Shown: in pieces, positions 55,029 to 64,000 of the stretch | Layout of the letters: each line of letters opens with the position of its first letter | How positions within the stretch are numbered: the stretch's first letter is position 1 | Source: Paenibacillus sp. FSL H7-0331 | Lineage (GTDB): Bacteria > Bacillota > Bacilli > Paenibacillales > NBRC-103111 | Direction: 5' to 3' | DNA length: 64,000 bases | NCBI RefSeq assembly: GCF_001956045.1 | Contig: NZ_MRTH01000011.1 | Span: 62,001-126,000, forward strand | Notes under the pieces: generated by a model | What the model was told of the DNA's origin: nothing | The model's input: the letters and a program-made list of their open reading frames with translations, nothing else | Database searches by the model: none | Made by a program: the position numbers and the translations under genes

Positions 55029-56618
55029 GTGAATGAGAATCTAACCCAGTTTTGGAACAAGATAACCCAATACTGGAATCAATTTAGTAAAACACAGAAA
55101 ATTACTTTTGTAGCAACGGTTGTTCTGGTTTTACTAACGATTGGAATTATTAGCTATAACTTTTCAAAAACAGAGTACGCCCTGGCTTACACGGATTTAC
55201 AAGCTACTGATGCTGCTGCAATAAAGACTTATTTGGATGGGGCGAAAATTCCCTACCAACTCAGCGAAGATGGGAAAAGTATTGGGGTTCCGCGAAGCGA
55301 GGTTGCCAATGTGAAATTGGCTGTTGAATCGCAGGGCATCAATAAAAGCGGAAATATCGGATACGGGGTTTTTAATCAAAACAGCACATTTGGGACAACG
55401 GACAAGGAATTTAATGTTAAGTATGTGAATGCAATACAAGGAGAGCTTCAGCAGCTTATCAATTCGAACAGCGCAGTGAGCAGTTCCAAAGTGTTGATCA
55501 GCTTACCAGAAGAGACAGTGTTTCTACCTAAAGGAGCCGAAAAGGAAAAAGCGACGGCTTCGGTTGTTCTAAATTTGAAGCCTGGGTATAGTCTGGACCA
55601 GGCGAAAGTTGACACGATGTACAATCTCGTATCTCATAGTATCAAGGGATTGCCAGTTGAGAACATTACGATTTCCGATCAAAACGGGGAACTGCTGGAG
55701 TATTCCAAAGGCAAGGGGAAAATCACTAACACCAGCATGGCGACGCAAAATTTTGAAATCAATAATCAATTCAAAAATGATATTCAAAAAAATGTTCAAC
55801 AAATGCTAGCTACCCTGCTTGGAAAAGATAAAGTGATTGTTCAGGTGTTTTCTACCATGAATTTTGATCAAACCAATACGAAGCAGCAGCTTGTGACTGC
55901 ACCCAATGTGGTGGATCAAAAAGGTTTGGAAATTTCTGTTCAAGAAATTCAAAAAAATTATAACAGTGATGGAAGTTCGGCTGCTGCTGGCGTTCCAGGT
56001 ACGGGGCAATCTGATGTACCAGGTTATCCCGGTAGTAACAATGGTGGTACAGCCAAATCCGAGGAGCTTCAAAAGACAGTCAATTATGAAGTTAACCGGA
56101 TCACGAATGATATCGTTGCAACTCCCTACATTGTTAAAGATTTAACCATAAATGTAGGAATTGAACCACCTAATCCTGAAGATCCTAATTCATTAACTCA
56201 GGAAACCAAAGATGCTGTACAACGCATATTGGTAAACGTGGTAAGAGCGGCACTTGCTGATAACAAGCAAACACTGACTGATGACGATTTGACTAAAAAG
56301 GTAACTGTATTTGCACATAATTTTGCAAGACCTAATGCAACTGCTGTTAGTTCCAATGCTATGCTGTTGTATGGTGGTCTAGGCGGACTTGCACTTGCTT
56401 TGTTAGTATTAGGCGGGTACTTGCTTGTAAGACGTCGGAGATTGAAGCGTGAAGCTGAAGAGGAATTGGCACTAGAGCCAGCTAAGGTGGAATTCCCGAC
56501 CATAGATATTGATAATGTGACTAATGATAATCAAGTGCGTAAGCAACTCGAGACCCTGGCCAAAAGAAAGCCGGAAGAATTTGTTAATTTGCTTCGTACA
56601 TGGTTAGTAGACGAATAG
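55029..56618 (+). CDS. fliF: Flagellar MS-ring protein FliF
   Basis: A 529-residue integral membrane ring protein. Transmembrane helices are near residues 25-45 and 435-460, with the periplasmic-type ring-building motif region between them (YSKTEYALAYTDL-like start, FNVKYVNAIQGELQQLI). The C-terminal tail (KPEEFVNLLRTWL) binds FliG. The start is GTG at 55029 with GGGGTGG upstream. Confidence 0.97.
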   Translation: MNENLTQFWNKITQYWNQFSKTQKITFVATVVLVLLTIGIISYNFSKTEYALAYTDLQATDAAAIKTYLDGAKIPYQLSEDGKSIGVPRSEVANVKLAVESQGINKSGNIGYGVFNQNSTFGTTDKEFNVKYVNAIQGELQQLINSNSAVSSSKVLISLPEETVFLPKGAEKEKATASVVLNLKPGYSLDQAKVDTMYNLVSHSIKGLPVENITISDQNGELLEYSKGKGKITNTSMATQNFEINNQFKNDIQKNVQQMLATLLGKDKVIVQVFSTMNFDQTNTKQQLVTAPNVVDQKGLEISVQEIQKNYNSDGSSAAAGVPGTGQSDVPGYPGSNNGGTAKSEELQKTVNYEVNRITNDIVATPYIVKDLTINVGIEPPNPEDPNSLTQETKDAVQRILVNVVRAALADNKQTLTDDDLTKKVTVFAHNFARPNATAVSSNAMLLYGGLGGLALALLVLGGYLLVRRRRLKREAEEELALEPAKVEFPTIDIDNVTNDNQVRKQLETLAKRKPEEFVNLLRTWLVDE

Positions 56619-56630
56619 GGGTGTGCTTTT

Positions 56631-57647
56631 TTGGCTAAAGTTCAGCAACAAGGGTTATCAGGTCGTCAAAAAGCAGCTATTCTGTTGATAAGCCTGGGAC
56701 CGGAGGTTTCTGCTCAAATTTTCAAGCATCTTCGAGATGAAGAGATCGAGCAGCTAACATTGGAAATTGCCAATGTTAGAAAAGTAGACAATATAGAAAA
56801 AGAATCGATATTGTCCGAGTTTCATCAGATTTGTCTAGCTCAGGAATTTATTTCTCAAGGCGGTATCTCGTACGCCAAAGAAATACTTGAGAAGGCACTG
56901 GGATCGCAGAAGGCGCTTGATATTATCAATCGTTTGACGGCGACCCTGCAAGTAAGGCCTTTTGACTTTGCCAGAAAAGCCGACCCTGCTCAAATTTTGA
57001 ATTTCATTCAGAATGAGAATTCTCAAACGATTGCCCTGGTATTGGCTTACTTGCAGCCTGAGCAATCTTCCATTATTCTTTCATCGCTTCCTCAGGACAA
57101 GCAAGCAGATGTGGCTAAACGTATTGCTCTGATGGACAGCACTTCGCCTGAGGTTATTAGTCAGGTTGAACGGGTGTTGGAGCAAAAGCTATCTGCTACC
57201 GTAACTCAAGATTATACAAATGCTGGCGGGATATCTGCCATCGTTCAGATTCTGAACGGTGTTGACCGAGGAACAGAGAGGACGATCTTAGACTCTCTCG
57301 AAATTCAGGATCCAGAGTTGGCTGAAGAGATTAAGAAAAGAATGTTTGTGTTTGAAGATATTGTTAATGTGGATAATCGTTCTATCCAACGCATCATACG
57401 CGATATTGAAAATGCGGATCTACAGCTGGCACTTAAAGTAGCAAGTGAGGAAGTACGAGAGGCAATTTTCAAAAACATGTCCAAACGGATGTCCGAAACA
57501 TTCCGGGAAGAGATGGAGTTTATGGGACCCGTTCGATTGCGCGATGTAGAGGAAGCGCAGACACGTATTGTGGCTACCATACGTCGTTTAGAAGAATCCG
57601 GAGAAATTATCATTGCACGTGGTGGAGGAGATGATATTATTGTCTAA
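56631..57647 (+). CDS. fliG: Flagellar motor switch protein FliG
   Basis: A 338-residue rotor protein that interacts with the stator and sets rotation direction. It has GRQKAAILLISLGPEVSAQIFKHL at the N-terminus, the EHPQ-like region as QNENSQTIALVLAYL, and the charged C-terminal helix (RSIQRIIRDIENADLQLALK). The start is TTG at 56631 with AGGGGTG upstream. Confidence 0.97.
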   Translation: MAKVQQQGLSGRQKAAILLISLGPEVSAQIFKHLRDEEIEQLTLEIANVRKVDNIEKESILSEFHQICLAQEFISQGGISYAKEILEKALGSQKALDIINRLTATLQVRPFDFARKADPAQILNFIQNENSQTIALVLAYLQPEQSSIILSSLPQDKQADVAKRIALMDSTSPEVISQVERVLEQKLSATVTQDYTNAGGISAIVQILNGVDRGTERTILDSLEIQDPELAEEIKKRMFVFEDIVNVDNRSIQRIIRDIENADLQLALKVASEEVREAIFKNMSKRMSETFREEMEFMGPVRLRDVEEAQTRIVATIRRLEESGEIIIARGGGDDIIV

Positions 57648-58461
57648 TGTCATCAAGATTTCCCAATATGTATCGTTGGAAGAGAAGAAAATTGTGGAAA
57701 TTGCTGCTCAGCCGAAGCTGTTTGATGAAACATCAAATGAAGAGGAAGAGCTTTCCCAAGAAGAATTAGAAGAGCTAGCAACAGCTTCTCAAATTAAGGA
57801 GCAAATTCTTCAGGATGCAGAAGCTTTTGCCGAAGAGCAGGTAAGAGCTGCGATGGATGAAGCAGCAGCTATAAGGCAGCAGGCACAAGCCGAAATCGAA
57901 CTGTGGTGGAATGAACAGAGACAGCATGACGCTGAGTTGCAAACACAGTTGAAGGAAGAAGGCTATCAAAAAGGCTTTGAAGAAGGAGCCGCACAGGCAG
58001 AATTAGAGCTTCGTAATCAGTACAATGAGATGCTGCAGGAGTCATCCACCATATTGGAGCAATCGTATTTGCTCAAACAGCAAATTATACAAGAAGCAGA
58101 GCCCTTTCTGATCGAGATGAGTTGTTCCATAGCAGAGAAGATTGTTTCCAGACAGCTTACAGTAGAATCCGAATGGGTGACTGACCTAATTAAAACCGTT
58201 CTTGCCCGAAGGAGAGAAAAAGGAATTATAACCCTTTGCATATCGCCTTCACAATTTCCTTATATTCAGGATGCGCGTGAAGAGCTTCTGCTGCATATTG
58301 ATTCACAAGCGGAATTGCAAATTATCCCCGATCCTTCTGTACATGATCATGGTTGCGTCGTCAGATCAACGTTTGGAAGTATTGATGCGAGAATTGATAC
58401 GCAGTTAAAGGAAATTAAAAATGCTCTACAACATCTTGCAGTACGAAGCGAGGGGTCGTAG
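57640..58461 (+). CDS. fliH: Flagellar assembly protein FliH
   Basis: A 273-residue regulator of the export ATPase FliI. The N-terminal half is a Glu/Gln/Ala-rich coiled coil, and the C-terminal half has the V-ATPase subunit E-like fold with EKIVSRQLTVE and HGCVVRSTFGSIDARIDTQL. GGAGGAG at 57624-57630 lies 9 nt before TTG 57640 (product MSNVIKISQY), which is preferred to the ATG at 57631 directly behind it. The start overlaps the fliG end by 8 nt. Confidence 0.9.
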   Translation: MSNVIKISQYVSLEEKKIVEIAAQPKLFDETSNEEEELSQEELEELATASQIKEQILQDAEAFAEEQVRAAMDEAAAIRQQAQAEIELWWNEQRQHDAELQTQLKEEGYQKGFEEGAAQAELELRNQYNEMLQESSTILEQSYLLKQQIIQEAEPFLIEMSCSIAEKIVSRQLTVESEWVTDLIKTVLARRREKGIITLCISPSQFPYIQDAREELLLHIDSQAELQIIPDPSVHDHGCVVRSTFGSIDARIDTQLKEIKNALQHLAVRSEGS

Positions 58462-59784
58462 ATGATCCAAGTACCGAATGCATCCAAATATATTGAACAC
58501 TTAAGACAACTGGACCCGATTCGGGTTAATGGAAAAGTAACTCAGGTTATTGGATTAACCGTTGAATCAGAAGGTCCGGATGCAAGCATTGGTGATGTTT
58601 GTTATATTTATCCTTTTAAATCAAATAAACCGTTAAAAGCTGAGGTTGTTGGCTTTAAGAACAACAGGGTTCTGCTTATGCCGTTGGGTGAGCTAACATC
58701 CATAGGTCCTGGCTGCGATGTTGTTGGAACAGGAAAGCCGCTTACCGTACAGGTGGGACATGAATTGCTGGGAAAAGTTTTGGATGGTCTTGGTCAGCCT
58801 TTGGATGGGACCTTTCTTCCTTCCAGAATGACACAGTATTCAACTAACAATATACCTGGTAATCCGTTGAAAAGACCAAGGGTATTGGATCCTATCAGTG
58901 TAGGTGTCCGCTGTATTGATGGCTTGCTAACGATAGGTAAAGGTCAGCGTGTAGGGATTTTCGCTGGTTCTGGTGTTGGAAAAAGTACATTGATGGGTAT
59001 GATTGCCAGAAATACTTCTGCTGATGTCAATGTGATTGCGCTTATAGGTGAGCGTGGGCGTGAAGTATTGGATTTTATCGAACGGGATTTAGGAGCAGAG
59101 GGACTTGCTCGGTCCGTAGTCATTGTGGCAACTTCCGATCAGCCCGCTCTGATTCGTATTAAAGGAGCATTAATTGCAACCAGTATTGCCGAATATTTCA
59201 GAGATCGCGGCCTGAATGTCATGATGATGATGGATTCAGTGACAAGGTTTGCGATGGCTCAGCGTGAAGTAGGTCTTGCTGTTGGTGAGCCGCCTGCTAC
59301 AAGAGGATATACACCTTCTGTATTCGCCATGCTGCCCAAGTTATTAGAACGCTCTGGTACCGGACCCAAAGGTTCGATTACAGCATTTTATACCGTTCTC
59401 GTTGATGGGGACGATATGAATGAGCCGATTGCAGATGCTGTACGTGGTATTTTAGATGGACATATTGTTTTGGATCGTTCAATTGCCAACCGTGGTCACT
59501 ATCCAGCTATTGATGTATTGTCCAGCGTCAGTCGGGTAATGAAGGAAATTGTAACTTCTGAGCATATGTCTGCAGCAGAAAATTTGAAACGATTGATGTC
59601 CATATATAAGGATTCGGAAGATCTCATTAATATAGGGGCGTACCAAAAAGGTTCGAATCCGGATATTGATCTTTCTCTGCAATATATTCAATTGATTTGG
59701 GATTTCACCAAGCAAAAAGTCAGTGAGAAGCTAACCTTCAGTGAAGCTCAGGAAAGCTTAATCCAACAATTTCATAAAGGATGA
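58462..59784 (+). CDS. fliI: Flagellum-specific ATP synthase FliI
   Basis: A 440-residue export ATPase related to F1-beta. It has Walker A AGSGVGKST near residues 169-177, ALIGERGREV, and the Walker B-type MMMMDSVTRFAMAQREV. The ATG directly follows the fliH stop. Works with FliH and FliJ at the export gate. Confidence 0.98.
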   Translation: MIQVPNASKYIEHLRQLDPIRVNGKVTQVIGLTVESEGPDASIGDVCYIYPFKSNKPLKAEVVGFKNNRVLLMPLGELTSIGPGCDVVGTGKPLTVQVGHELLGKVLDGLGQPLDGTFLPSRMTQYSTNNIPGNPLKRPRVLDPISVGVRCIDGLLTIGKGQRVGIFAGSGVGKSTLMGMIARNTSADVNVIALIGERGREVLDFIERDLGAEGLARSVVIVATSDQPALIRIKGALIATSIAEYFRDRGLNVMMMMDSVTRFAMAQREVGLAVGEPPATRGYTPSVFAMLPKLLERSGTGPKGSITAFYTVLVDGDDMNEPIADAVRGILDGHIVLDRSIANRGHYPAIDVLSSVSRVMKEIVTSEHMSAAENLKRLMSIYKDSEDLINIGAYQKGSNPDIDLSLQYIQLIWDFTKQKVSEKLTFSEAQESLIQQFHKG

Positions 59785-59790
59785 GATTAA

Positions 59791-60234
59791 ATGAGACGCT
59801 TTAAATACGCTTTTCAAAAAATTGTTGATTTAAAAGCAAATGAAAAGACACAAGCGGAATGGATGTTGTCTGAAGCAATTGGCAAGGTGCGTGAGGAGGA
59901 ATCCTCGATGTCTGTGCTCTGTTCGGAAAAAGATGGACTGCAAGAGCAGTTGCATTCGACTTCTGTAGGCAAAACGACAATTTCGGAAATTATGCTGCTG
60001 CAGCATTTTGTTGACACAGTCAGTAATCAGATTGTGATGAAAAACAACGATCTGGAGCGTGCCAAACGAGTCGTGGTGACCAAGCAGGATGTATTGGCAG
60101 GTAAAGTGCTTGAAGAGAAAATTTGGAGTAAAGCCAAGGATAAGGCACATCAAAGCTTTGCAGCCACTGTGCTGAAAAAAGAACAAGAGCAGCTAGACGA
60201 GATGGCAACGAACCGATTCAGGAGATTGTCATAG
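59791..60234 (+). CDS. fliJ: Flagellar export protein FliJ
   Basis: A 147-residue coiled-coil protein, starting MRRFKYAFQKIVDLKANEKTQAEW (in part), similar to the gamma subunit of F-type ATPases, which stimulates FliI. Identified by its coiled-coil character, opening motif and position. Confidence 0.9.
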   Translation: MRRFKYAFQKIVDLKANEKTQAEWMLSEAIGKVREEESSMSVLCSEKDGLQEQLHSTSVGKTTISEIMLLQHFVDTVSNQIVMKNNDLERAKRVVVTKQDVLAGKVLEEKIWSKAKDKAHQSFAATVLKKEQEQLDEMATNRFRRLS

Positions 60235-60261
60235 AACAGCAGAAGACGGGAGGCGATGATG

Positions 60262-61188
60262 ATGGCAAATGTTGATGTGGAAGGAAGCTCCTCGTATGGG
60301 GGAATGGAACGGTTTTTAATTTGGTTTCTGATACCGTTTGTATTCACTGCTGTTCTGCTTGGCGTTTTACTTACCATTTTCGATTATGATGTCATGAACA
60401 ACGTACTTCGAACGGCAAAGAATATACCGGTAATTAGCAGTATTGTACCTGAACCTAAATCCAAAGCTACTGATGGCAAGCCAGCAGATAAGAAGGCATC
60501 AACTGGACAGGCGGCTTCACCACCAACGGCCGAAGAAAATGTTCAGGCTTTAAGTGCGCAATTAGATCAAAAAGATCAGGAATTGAAAAAAAGTGATGCT
60601 GCTGTTGTTCAACGTGATCAAACTATTAAAGAACTGCAATCGAAAAACAGCTCTTTGGAGGAGCAAACCAAAGCCAAAGCTCTTTCCGATGAAGAATATT
60701 CAGCACAAATTCAACAGCTTGCAACGATGTATGCCAAGATGTCTCCTTCAAAATCCGCACCTATCATGGAAAACTTGACGATCCCTGAGATGGTACTTGT
60801 CCTGAGTTCGATGAAAACAGATGACAAGGTCAAGATCCTTGAGAAAATGGATCCAAAGAAAGCTGCTGAAGCTTCTATATTGTTAAAGGACCAATCAACG
60901 GCCAAGGACAAACAAATTGCCGCATTGCAGGAACGTCTTAAGCAGGTCACTATTCCTGACCCTAAAGCTACCCAAAAGCTGACTAAAGATGATTTGGGAG
61001 CAACGTTTTCCAATATGACTCCAAAAAGTGCAGCTATTGTTTTGATGGAAATGCAAAATGCAAATCCGGACAAGGTGATTTCTATTCTAAGTTCAATGGA
61101 AAGCGCAGGGAGGTCGAAAATTATTACAGCAATATCCGAACAATCTAAAGAAGTGGCTGCACTCATATCTGCTCGTCTGATTCAATAA
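60262..61188 (+). CDS. MotE/YlxF-like flagellar operon protein with MgtE N-terminal-like domain
   Basis: A 308-residue protein with one N-terminal transmembrane helix (FLIWFLIPFVFTAVLLGVLLTIF shortened: about residues 15-38), a Lys/Gln-rich coiled coil (about 90-145), and two MgtE-N-like helical repeats (MYAKMSPSKSAPIMENL and TFSNMTPKSAAIVLMEM). This layout matches YlxF/MotE proteins encoded between fliJ and fliK. GGGAGG at 60248-60253 best fits ATG 60262 among three tandem ATGs. Exact role not known; relatives help motor assembly. Confidence 0.85.
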   Translation: MANVDVEGSSSYGGMERFLIWFLIPFVFTAVLLGVLLTIFDYDVMNNVLRTAKNIPVISSIVPEPKSKATDGKPADKKASTGQAASPPTAEENVQALSAQLDQKDQELKKSDAAVVQRDQTIKELQSKNSSLEEQTKAKALSDEEYSAQIQQLATMYAKMSPSKSAPIMENLTIPEMVLVLSSMKTDDKVKILEKMDPKKAAEASILLKDQSTAKDKQIAALQERLKQVTIPDPKATQKLTKDDLGATFSNMTPKSAAIVLMEMQNANPDKVISILSSMESAGRSKIITAISEQSKEVAALISARLIQ

Positions 61189-61212
61189 ATCATATGAAGG
61201 GAGGTGAAAAAA

Positions 61213-62829
61213 ATGGAAATTCAGGCACAAACCCAAATACCGGTTACTTCATCAGGTAGTTCATCTGCAGCTGCTTCTACAACCAGTGGCAGTTTAGGTA
61301 CCGGTGCTTCCAATTCATTAAATGGACAAGCCACGGGAGGCTTTTCGTCAACATTAAATGGACTACTCACAAGTTCAGCACCAGCTGGGAATGCATTATC
61401 CAATCAGGCTGCATTAACAGGTCTGAATGTATTGGTCCAACTATTAGGAGCTGCAAACAACGAATCCGCACTAAGTAATGAAGATGTTAAAGGCTCCTCA
61501 CAGCAACTAGACGCTTTAATTAAACTATTGGGATCTGATTCGGAGGATGTAACAACTCTTTTAGATAACCCGGATGTTCAATCATGGTTAGCAGGTCTTC
61601 AAGCGATACTGCTGTTACAGCCACTAGCAGCTGCAGATCAGACTCAATCGCAGCCAGTAGTTTCGGGAGATGACAATTCTGGAACGTCCGAGGTAATTGA
61701 TAATGCAGCAAATAATTCATTAGCTGATAATGAGCTTAATCCGCTATTGTTTGTTCCAATCCACGCGAGCAATGCTACAACTGAAGCCTCAGGTTCGAGA
61801 CCCGGGGATTCCAACAAAGTAATTGTCAAGGAAGAAGCTTTTAAGCTGTTGGAGAGCTTTAACCAATTACTACAAGCAAATGGTGAAAAATCAGCATCTC
61901 CACAGGTTGAGAAGGCTATACAAACAGCTTTGAATGACCTGCAAAAGCTCATGGCTTCGCTGGTTCAACAACCGGTTGCAGCCCAAGTCAATTCTACTAT
62001 CATGACAGAGCAAGCAGTGAGCACTGACACCGCAGCTGCTGTAGTTAACGAAAAACCTGCTGCACGTGTCATTGGAAATCTTGCAGCTAGTGTTCGTACT
62101 AGCTCGCATAAAGGCAACAAAGTGGAAGACGCCATTCCGGTTATAGTGCCAACAGCTAATTCCAAGCTTGAGTTTTTAGCAGCTAAATCTGTGCAGCCGA
62201 AATTAATTGTGGACAGCAATGGATCAGAAAGTCCGCTATTTGAACCTTTGGTTGATCTGCCAAATGATTCTTCCGATGAATCTCCGGCTATACCGATGCA
62301 TGAGTTTTTGAAGCATGTACAAAATACACAAGCCGTTACCAAGCCACCTGTGATTTTAATGCAGGCGCCTAATTTTGTAGAAGAAATGACACAGTTAGTC
62401 GTTAAATCCTTTACACTGGAAACGAAGCAGGATGGTTTTACAGAAGCCAAGCTTTCTTTGTACCCTCAGAATTTGGGTCAGGTTGACGTAAGATTGACTA
62501 TGCACAATGGTCAGCTTATTGCACAGTTTATGGCAGATAGCTCCTTAGGTAAAGAAATGCTCGAAAGTCAGCTATCTCAGCTGAGAACAACGCTGCAAAG
62601 TCAAGGCATTCAAGTCGAAAAACTGGAAGTATCCCAGAATCAGGCTTTTCAATCCGGAATGTTTCAGGAACAACAACGACAGCAGCAATCTCAACAATCC
62701 GCTAAACAGCAAAAAGGAAATAACGTCGATACTATTACCGTTGTAGATGATGAAGCTGTACAAAGCCAATTGAATGCAAGTCCTACAGCCAATGGATCAG
62801 GCAGTACTTCTATCGATATTACCGCCTAG
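61213..62829 (+). CDS. fliK: Flagellar hook-length control protein FliK
   Basis: A 538-residue secreted ruler. The long N-terminal region is Ser/Ala/Gln/Asn-rich and probably disordered. The conserved C-terminal domain (about residues 385-500) has AKLSLYPQNLGQVDVRLTMHNGQLIAQFMADS (in part) and LESQLSQLRTTLQSQGI, typical of Flg_hook. A Gln-rich tail follows. GGGAGGTG lies 6 nt before ATG 61213; the in-frame GTG at 61204 overlaps it. Confidence 0.93.
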   Translation: MEIQAQTQIPVTSSGSSSAAASTTSGSLGTGASNSLNGQATGGFSSTLNGLLTSSAPAGNALSNQAALTGLNVLVQLLGAANNESALSNEDVKGSSQQLDALIKLLGSDSEDVTTLLDNPDVQSWLAGLQAILLLQPLAAADQTQSQPVVSGDDNSGTSEVIDNAANNSLADNELNPLLFVPIHASNATTEASGSRPGDSNKVIVKEEAFKLLESFNQLLQANGEKSASPQVEKAIQTALNDLQKLMASLVQQPVAAQVNSTIMTEQAVSTDTAAAVVNEKPAARVIGNLAASVRTSSHKGNKVEDAIPVIVPTANSKLEFLAAKSVQPKLIVDSNGSESPLFEPLVDLPNDSSDESPAIPMHEFLKHVQNTQAVTKPPVILMQAPNFVEEMTQLVVKSFTLETKQDGFTEAKLSLYPQNLGQVDVRLTMHNGQLIAQFMADSSLGKEMLESQLSQLRTTLQSQGIQVEKLEVSQNQAFQSGMFQEQQRQQQSQQSAKQQKGNNVDTITVVDDEAVQSQLNASPTANGSGSTSIDITA

Positions 62830-62859
62830 TAGAAACAACCATAATCGGGAGGTGATAAT

Positions 62860-63327
62860 ATGGCAGATTCACCAGTAAGCACGAAAAATATTTATCCTTA
62901 TTATGCTAAAAGTAATGTGGATAAAGCGGGAAAAGATACGGAAAAAAAGGGTCAATTGGGGAAAGATGAATTTTTAAAGATTCTGATGACTCAATTGAAA
63001 AATCAAGATCCTACGGATCCTTTAAAAGACAAAGAATTTATTGCGCAAATGGCCCAATTTACCTCTGTTGAGCAGTTGAGCAACATGACCTCGGAATTAA
63101 AACTTATGAGGCAATCATTGGGTATAGCTTCTTCTCTGATCGGCAAAGAAGTTCAATGGTCGATTCCAAGCACCAAGACCAATGAAGAGCCGAAAACAGG
63201 AACTGGTGTTGTAGAATCCATCATTATGAAAGAGGGTTCTCAATATGCTCTGATAAAAGATGAGCAAGTCAATCTGGATTCTATCTTGAGAATTTCGAAT
63301 CCGGTGCCGGAGGCGGTCAAGGAATGA
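62860..63327 (+). CDS. flgD: Flagellar hook assembly protein FlgD
   Basis: A 155-residue hook cap protein. LGKDEFLKILMTQLKNQDPTDPLKDKEFIAQMAQFTSVEQL (in part) is the conserved FlgD N-terminus. It is short, without the long C-terminal Ig-like region of enterobacterial FlgD, as usual in Bacillus. Overlaps the next gene by 4 nt (ATGA). Confidence 0.95.
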   Translation: MADSPVSTKNIYPYYAKSNVDKAGKDTEKKGQLGKDEFLKILMTQLKNQDPTDPLKDKEFIAQMAQFTSVEQLSNMTSELKLMRQSLGIASSLIGKEVQWSIPSTKTNEEPKTGTGVVESIIMKEGSQYALIKDEQVNLDSILRISNPVPEAVKE

Positions 63328-63701
63328 ACCAACCCATATCTGTCGGTCAGTTATATCCTGGCAGTATTCGAGCATCTCAGCTCAAGCGTAACGACCTGGC
63401 TGTTCAGAGCAAGGAAAGCTCATTCCAGGATGTTTTGCAGACGAAGCTCGTCAAATTTAGTCATCATGCCGAAGAGAGATTACGTCAAAGAGGTATTGAA
63501 TTTCAGCCGGAGCATTTAGCGAAAATTGATGCGGCTATCGACAAGGCAGCATTAAAAGGAGCAAAGGATTCATTGATGTTAATCAATGATACTGCATTAA
63601 TTGTAAACATAAAAAATCGTACCGTAGTGACTGCTATGGATGAAGCATCTATGAAAGACAACTTGTTTACCAAGATTGATAGTGCGGTCATCATATCGTA
63701 A
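63324..63701 (+). CDS. TIGR02530-family flagellar operon protein
   Basis: A 125-residue protein of the conserved family encoded between flgD and flgE in Bacillota. FSHHAEERLRQRGIEF and ALIVNIKNRTVVTAMDEA are typical. No biochemical function is established. It starts within the flgD stop, so coupling is likely. Confidence 0.9.
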   Translation: MNQPISVGQLYPGSIRASQLKRNDLAVQSKESSFQDVLQTKLVKFSHHAEERLRQRGIEFQPEHLAKIDAAIDKAALKGAKDSLMLINDTALIVNIKNRTVVTAMDEASMKDNLFTKIDSAVIIS

Positions 63702-63794
63702 TAACGGGGCTGGACCATAAAGGAAGCCCATGGTTGTGGAATGACCGAAGCAACCAGCACAATAAGGCAATTACTCATAGGGAGGCAATTATTA

Positions 63795-64000
63795 ATGCTA
63801 AGATCACTATATTCAGGTGTTTCCGGTATGAGAGGATTTCAAACGAAACTGGATGTTATCGGAAATAATATCGCGAACGTTAATACGGTTGGCTTTAAAG
63901 GCGGACGTGTAATGTTCAAGGATATTCTGAGTCAGACAGTTGCGGGTGTGACACCTTCAATAGATGGAACAAAGGGTGGTGTCAATGCTAAACAAATCGG
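63795..64000 (+). CDS. flgE: Flagellar hook protein FlgE (5' part)
   Basis: The ORF opens at ATG 63795 with GGAGGCA about 9 nt upstream and runs off the window after 68 codons. It begins MLRSLYSGVSGMRGFQTKLD and contains VIGNNIANVNTVGFKGGRV, the flagellar hook/rod N-terminal domain. The position after flgD and the opening match Bacillus FlgE; FlgG-type naming is also used for this gene in some Paenibacillus annotations. Confidence 0.9.
   Translation, partial: MLRSLYSGVSGMRGFQTKLDVIGNNIANVNTVGFKGGRVMFKDILSQTVAGVTPSIDGTKGGVNAKQI

Overview
The window is a gene-dense chromosomal core segment of an endospore-forming, flagellated member of the Bacillota, most likely Paenibacillus or a close relative. 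The evidence is gene order and content: ylbH-ylbM-like block, fapR-plsX-fab cluster, smc-ftsY-ylxM-ffh-rpsP-khpA-rimM-trmD-rplS, rnhB-sucCD-dprA-topA-trmFO-hslVU-codY, then the start of the large flagellar operon. It also carries sporulation genes (spoVIF, ylbJ, a YjcZ-type miniprotein) and an S-layer-homology protein. Nearly all housekeeping genes run on the + strand. I see no rRNA, tRNA, CRISPR array, insertion sequence or prophage.

Layout. 1-4051: C-terminal part of a fatty acid kinase (FakA), its DegV/FakB lipid-binding partner, and recG. 4085-13822: an accessory stretch with spoVIF, a Tat-exported beta-helix protein, an ArsB/NhaD-type transporter, an ECF41 sigma factor with its AhpD-like target gene, a YcdB/SLH surface protein, a universal stress protein and several tiny genes on the minus strand. 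14095-19894: rsmD, coaD, ylbJ, a Lon-type PDZ protease (YlbL), tmcAL, yceD, rpmF. 20050-27080: fatty acid and phospholipid synthesis (fapR, plsX, fabH, fabD, fabG, acpP, fabF) and rnc. 27198-36200: chromosome condensation, protein targeting and translation. 36282-43376: lepB, rbgA, rnhB, an orphan FliK-like/FlhB-tail pair, yraN, two tiny overlapping minus-strand genes and comM. 43775-53579: sucCD, dprA, topA, trmFO, hslVU, codY. 53800-64000: flgB-flgC-fliE-fliF-fliG-fliH-fliI-fliJ-motE-like-fliK-flgD-TIGR02530 gene-flgE (cut by the window edge).

How the parts work together. FakA/FakB and PlsX feed acyl-phosphate into phospholipid synthesis, and FapR senses malonyl-CoA to set the rate of the adjoining fab genes. 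FtsY, YlxM, Ffh and LepB form a protein export chain. RimM, TrmD, RbgA, KhpA, L32, S16 and L19 serve ribosome and tRNA maturation. The ECF41 sigma factor and the adjacent CxxC AhpD-like gene look like a closed regulatory unit, with a recognisable ECF41-type promoter between them.

No wholly new system stands out, but several local structures deserve a look. They are a ribosome-binding-site-masking inverted repeat that straddles a probable mother-cell promoter before spoVIF, homologous palindromic leaders before fabD and fabG, an orphan FliK/FlhB-tail gene pair, a 33-aa membrane protein translationally overlapped with a 55-aa protein, and an HslV whose start leaves no N-terminal nucleophile without processing. 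All assignments come from reading the sequence and remembered family knowledge. No database search was run.
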